Source: Bacteroidota bacterium (GTDB lineage Bacteria > Bacteroidota > Bacteroidia > Cytophagales > Cyclobacteriaceae). Taken from it: DNA of 64,000 nucleotides. Below the pieces are notes generated by a model. The model saw only the letters and a list, made by a program, of their open reading frames with translations, made no database searches and was not told the origin of the DNA. The stretch is from assembly GCA_023428695.1 (NCBI GenBank), contig JAEYWY010000001.1:1-64000 (forward strand), in the 5' to 3' direction. Position 1 is the first letter of the stretch, and each line of letters starts with the position of its first letter. This document shows positions 61,205 to 64,000 of the stretch, one piece after another. A program made the translations under genes and the position numbers.

Positions 61205-61840
61205 TTATACGGAATAGGGTTGTGGGTTTTTCTGTTTGTATTTCTGATAAAGTTTTTTGCCTTTGTCAGTGAAAAGGCCGTAGATAAAATGGTCGAACAA
61301 TTGAGCCTGGACCTCCGCCATGTTGAACTTTTCGCGCGGAAAGACCGAGCTGTCAAATGCCATCTGAACCTGTTCGAGTCGCATCGTTGCCAGGATTTCC
61401 ATGTTGAAGTCATCCCTGAAAAAACCTTCTTCAATTCCCTGCTTCATACTTCGGATGATGTTCTCACGGATAAACTTATGTTTAAACTTTAACCACTCGT
61501 TCCAGGAACTCTGATGGTATTTCTGCATGTCGAACAAAACACTTGGATTGATGTTCCGCATGTTTTCTTTCAGGCAAAATGAAATCCGAACCATTTCCTC
61601 GACCGCATTTTTCGATTCCATTGCAATTCGTTCGAACTGCTCTTTTTGCCGCTGCATGTGCCCCTTGGCTACTGATTCCACGACTTCATCCTTGTCGGCG
61701 AAGTACTGGTAGATTGTTTTTTTCGAAACGCCGAGGTGGCGGGCTATGTCGTCCATCGAAACACTGCGCAAGCCGTACTTCATGAACAGTTCGTCCGCAC
61801 CGCGGAGCAATTTTTCCTTGTTATCGTCGATGTCTTCCAT
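61205..61840 (-). CDS. TetR/AcrR-family transcriptional regulator
   Basis: The 211-residue protein has an N-terminal TetR helix-turn-helix (about residues 8-55: DNKEKLLRGADELFMKYGLRSVSMDDIARHLGVSKKTIYQYFADKDEVVE) and a helical ligand-binding part. It heads the TolC-adaptor-RND operon, so it is probably the autorepressor of the pump. The promoter (61845-61852) touches its start codon and overlaps a putative operator (61853-61882). Confidence 0.93.
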   Translation of the reverse strand: MEDIDDNKEKLLRGADELFMKYGLRSVSMDDIARHLGVSKKTIYQYFADKDEVVESVAKGHMQRQKEQFERIAMESKNAVEEMVRISFCLKENMRNINPSVLFDMQKYHQSSWNEWLKFKHKFIRENIIRSMKQGIEEGFFRDDFNMEILATMRLEQVQMAFDSSVFPREKFNMAEVQAQLFDHFIYGLFTDKGKKLYQKYKQKNPQPYSV

Positions 61841-61844
61841 GCGG

Positions 61845-61852
61845 CAAAACTA
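61845..61852 (-). promoter_or_regulatory. -7 promoter box of the TetR/efflux operon
   Basis: TAGTTTTG on the minus strand matches TAnnTTTG. It ends four bases before the ATG at 61840, so the transcript is probably leaderless. Confidence 0.55.
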
Positions 61853-61882
61853 TGGAAACGAAATGTATTTTAAAAGTTTCCA
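61853..61882. promoter_or_regulatory. putative TetR operator (inverted repeat)
   Basis: TGGAAAC (61853-61859) and GTTTCCA (61876-61882) form perfect 7-bp arms separated by 16 bases, directly upstream of the -7 box and covering the expected -33 zone. A further GTTTCC half-site lies at 61885-61890. The position fits a repressor site. Confidence 0.5.
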
Positions 61883-62180
61883 ATGTTTCCTTTAACGCAC
61901 ATGGGCGTTCCAGGTTTTATTAACCCCATTATTTCATCATAAAGTGTAAAAGATTCCGGTTAAACTGTAATAAACACGCCAGGAGCGGGCCTCAGGACAA
62001 CAGACGCATGGCGCGTCGTAATATTTCAGAACCGTACAGAAAAAGAAAAATCATTTCAACTATGCGTGAAGTTCGATAGTGAGGCTACCGCAAAAGAATT
62101 AATAGCGTTACAACACAAGACAAAATCTAAAGGCGTCGTGAGAAATAAAACGGTTGGAGAATAGTGGCAGCTCAACTGTT

Positions 62181-62531
62181 TCAAACGTTTGAACTGCCGG
62201 AAGATGAAGAATCCTTCTCCCACGAACACCACTTCTCTTTCATCTTTTGTTTGAAAGCTTCGCGCTCCTGGGGATCCATGCTGTGAAGTTTTTCGGCAAA
62301 CCGGCGTTTCCAATATGGCTGACCGGAATGTCGCGGCGGCCTTCCCCAAAATCCCCAGGTCAGGAGTTTGCTCAGCGCAAGCAACCCAACAGCCTGCAGG
62401 TAATTAATGCGTGGACCGCTAAACAACTCAGGGACAAGCCAGTTCCACAGCAACTGGGTCACCAGCCCGAAAAGAATCAATCCGAGCAGAATTCCAATTA
62501 CACATTTCCAAAAAAACACCTTTCCGTTCAT
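62181..62531 (-). CDS. small membrane protein paired with the ECF sigma factor, 116 aa
   Basis: Two hydrophobic segments are visible (residues 4-30 and about 44-60). The C-terminal half is charged, with WKRRFAEKLHSMDPQEREAFKQKMKEKWCSW and a serine-rich end. It lies 13 bases after the sigma factor gene on the same strand. That is the place where anti-sigma factors are usually encoded. It lacks an obvious zinc-type anti-sigma motif, so the role is inferred from position only. I recall similar proteins beside ECF sigma genes in Cytophagales. Confidence 0.7.
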   Translation of the reverse strand: MNGKVFFWKCVIGILLGLILFGLVTQLLWNWLVPELFSGPRINYLQAVGLLALSKLLTWGFWGRPPRHSGQPYWKRRFAEKLHSMDPQEREAFKQKMKEKWCSWEKDSSSSGSSNV

Positions 62532-62544
62532 GATGCTTTATCCA

Positions 62545-63099
62545 TTATATGTCTTCATACAATCGCTGCAGTTTTTTGCGAAGCGCCAGTATTGCATAGC
62601 GCTTTCGCGACAGCAGCGTATTGATTGAAATATTTCTTTCTTCAGCGATCTCGCGAAAGCTCTTTTCCTCAATTTCGTTCAGCACAAATATCTCGCGTTG
62701 TTCGGCGGGTAATTCATCGAGTGCTTCCATGATCGCTTCCCAGATGACATCGCGGAAAAAGGAATCCTCCGGTGTATTATTAAGGTCGGGAAGGATGTCC
62801 TGAAGCGTGAGGGGCGCGTCTTCATCCAGGCTTGCCTGACGCTCAAGATCAGCGCGTTGCGGTCGGACAGCATCCTTTCTGTAGCGGTCGATGATCTTGT
62901 TCCGCGCCACTGAAAAGAGCCAGGCCGTTACCCGGTCAAATGACTCTATAGTGTCAAAACCGGCCACAAACTGATAAAAGACGTCCTGCAATATGTCTTC
63001 CGCCTCCTCAGCCGACGAAACCCGGTTGCGTATAAAACTGAGCAACCGGTCTTTCTCCTTAAGAAAGGTCTGTTCTTTTAGCTGCATGGCGAAATCCAT
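62545..63099 (-). CDS. RNA polymerase sigma factor, ECF (sigma-70) family
   Basis: From ATG 63099 (MDFAMQLKEQ) the protein has 184 residues. It has region 2 (KDRLLSFIRNRVSSAEEAEDILQDVFYQFVAG and TAWLFSVARNKIIDRYRKD) and region 4 (EALDELPAEQREIFVLNEIEEKSFREIAEERNISINTLLSRKRYAILALRKKL), joined by an acidic linker. An upstream extension of 27 codons adds no domain. It is divergent from the alpha/beta hydrolase gene and coupled to a small membrane protein gene. Confidence 0.93.
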   Translation of the reverse strand: MDFAMQLKEQTFLKEKDRLLSFIRNRVSSAEEAEDILQDVFYQFVAGFDTIESFDRVTAWLFSVARNKIIDRYRKDAVRPQRADLERQASLDEDAPLTLQDILPDLNNTPEDSFFRDVIWEAIMEALDELPAEQREIFVLNEIEEKSFREIAEERNISINTLLSRKRYAILALRKKLQRLYEDI

Positions 63100-63200
63100 A
63101 GGAGCACGTTTCAGGGTTTGATCCGTAGACGCAGTATACGTAGAATTTATTGTAACGTAACGAAGAATTACCTGCACCAAAAAACCCGGATGCTATTCCT

Positions 63201-63208
63201 TATTTTTG
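63201..63208 (+). promoter_or_regulatory. -7 promoter box of the alpha/beta hydrolase gene (probably leaderless)
   Basis: TATTTTTG matches TAnnTTTG and ends eight bases before the ATG at 63217. It sits between the two possible ATG starts and so argues against the upstream ATG at 63190. Confidence 0.55.
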
Positions 63209-63216
63209 GCAAAACT

Positions 63217-64000
63217 ATGGAATTTGAATGGAATGGATCGGTGCTTTCTTACCGTCAAAGCGGAAACGGTCCTGAAATACTGCTTCTCTTCCACGGCTTT
63301 GGCCAGGATGCCTCCGCTTTCGTTGAACTGACTTCCTTATTAGGGTCGCGCTACACGTGTTATTCATTCGACCTCTTCTTCCATGGTGGCAGCACCCGAT
63401 CAAACAACGACATAGACCTGTCCAGGGAAGACTGGACGGCAATGATAGGCGGCTTCCTTGAATCGAATAACATCACGCGTTTTTCACTACTGGGTTACAG
63501 CATCGGCGCTCGTCCCGTACTCGCACTTGCAAGTCCCTTTGCAGCAAAAATCGATCGTATTTTCCTGATTGCTCCAGGTGGCCTCGCTCGCGATCCCTGG
63601 TTTAGTCTCGCCACCGCCACGCGCGCAGGTCGCATGTTATTCCGTTTTCTTATGGAACGCGAAGGTCCCATGTGGGCAGTCGTGAAGTTCGTACGCGTGA
63701 CAAGACTCGTGAGCCCGCAACTCCTTCGCTTTGTCTCGACACAGCTGCACACCCGTGAAAAACGCAAGCAGGTTTTTCGTACATGGATTACGTACAGCAA
63801 ACTGGAACTGGCTCCCGATGCAATCGATCAACTACATAAACACGGAGTCGCCGTCTTCATCATCGCTTCACAACGCGACCAGGTAATTCCGGGCGGAAAA
63901 ATTCAGGAATGGCTGACACGTTCAGGTAGTCGTGTCACCTATGAGGAACTCGACGCGAATCACCAGCAACTGATTCGCGAGGTAGCCCGCAATCACACAA
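63217..64000 (+). CDS. alpha/beta hydrolase (cut by the window end)
   Basis: The frame is open from ATG 63217 to the last base, 261 codons and one base, without a stop. It reads as an alpha/beta hydrolase: LLLFHGFGQDASAFVEL (oxyanion-hole HG), the nucleophile elbow LLGYSIGARP (Ser95), a likely acid Asp221 in SQRDQVIP and a likely catalytic His249 in DANHQQL. Length so far matches the family, so only a short C-terminal part should be missing. An in-frame ATG at 63190 is possible but lies upstream of the promoter box. The substrate is unknown. Confidence 0.85.
   Translation, partial: MEFEWNGSVLSYRQSGNGPEILLLFHGFGQDASAFVELTSLLGSRYTCYSFDLFFHGGSTRSNNDIDLSREDWTAMIGGFLESNNITRFSLLGYSIGARPVLALASPFAAKIDRIFLIAPGGLARDPWFSLATATRAGRMLFRFLMEREGPMWAVVKFVRVTRLVSPQLLRFVSTQLHTREKRKQVFRTWITYSKLELAPDAIDQLHKHGVAVFIIASQRDQVIPGGKIQEWLTRSGSRVTYEELDANHQQLIREVARNHT

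Larger units (their letters stand above)
61841..62180. other. intergenic region upstream of the efflux operon
   Basis: The 340-base gap holds the efflux operon promoter and inverted repeat near 61845-61890. The rest (about 61900-62180) shows no gene-like frame and no terminator I can support. Confidence 0.5.

Noticed and set aside
63190..63192. Upstream ATG for the alpha/beta hydrolase
   Set aside because: A -7 box (63201-63208) lies between it and the next ATG, so it is probably not transcribed.
1..64000. CRISPR arrays, insertion sequences, prophage or integrase genes
   Set aside because: No regularly spaced repeats, transposase motifs, terminal inverted repeats or integrase motifs were seen. 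The region looks like stable core chromosome.

Overview
The window is a gene-dense chromosomal stretch from a member of the Bacteroidota, most likely of the Cytophagia/Cytophagales group. The evidence is the gene content (an IPExxxVDY-family protein beside pyruvate kinase and acpP, a fused alpha/beta 2-oxoacid dehydrogenase E1, PorV-like and other outer-membrane barrels, many small lipoproteins). The promoters agree: many starts are preceded by the Bacteroidota -7 box TAnnTTTG, sometimes with a TTTG/TTG -33 box, and there is little Shine-Dalgarno signal. There are no insertion sequences, phage genes, CRISPR arrays or rRNA operons. I recognise the family of about 50 of the roughly 63 protein genes. 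There are two RNA genes: RNase P RNA (4133-4498) and tRNA-Ser(GGA) (18944-19033).

Layout. 1-4100: the end of a TamB-like gene, a DUF2279 gene and a small hypothetical. 4100-5850: rnpB with a strong terminator, a sigma-54-type response regulator without a DNA-binding domain, and a 41-residue lipoprotein. 6100-9850: a GyrI-like effector-binding protein, a small ferredoxin-like protein, a GlxA-type regulator, a LuxE-like acyl-protein synthetase and a lipoprotein. 9870-15010: fused E1, alanine dehydrogenase, an orphan HsdR N-terminal nuclease-fold protein and AMP nucleosidase. 14990-18560 (minus strand): an ExbB-ExbD-ExbD proton-channel operon ending in a terminator that runs straight into an MFS transporter. 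19155-25550 (minus strand): a run of asparaginase, TatD (frameshifted in this sequence), DgkA-like kinase, MurG-like glycosyltransferase, polysaccharide deacetylase, SpoIIE-type phosphatase and membrane glycosyltransferase, several of them translationally coupled. 25596: ruvC. 26199-32834 (minus strand): an exopolysaccharide or O-antigen type operon (three glycosyltransferases, a methyltransferase, a flippase) led by miaA. 32961-43298: housekeeping genes (MBL hydrolase, RqcH/NFACT, pyk, IPExxxVDY, acpP-fabF-rnc, nadE, lgt). 43357-47926: three outer-membrane barrel genes and a tiny membrane protein. 47927-55128: GH20 hexosaminidase, a cold-shock-like RRM protein, FGGY gluconokinase with short-form 6-phosphogluconate dehydrogenase, and a membrane metallophosphoesterase. 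55184-61840 (minus strand): a TetR-TolC-adaptor-RND efflux operon. 62181-63099: an ECF sigma factor with a small membrane partner. 63217-end: an alpha/beta hydrolase cut by the window edge.

How the genes work together. Much of the window concerns the cell envelope: TamB, Lgt, Omp85-like and other barrels, DgkA, deacetylase, glycosyltransferases, flippase, ExbBD and RND efflux. This is interleaved with conserved housekeeping genes. The items most worth a second look are the TatD frameshift at a (CG)5 tract, several genes whose -7 box lies only 4-8 bases before the start codon (probable leaderless mRNAs), two places where a terminator U-tract touches the next start codon, a barrel protein carrying a ComEA-like helix-hairpin-helix domain, and an orphan LuxE-like enzyme. 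I found no convincing wholly new multi-gene system; the unusual signals are listed individually.
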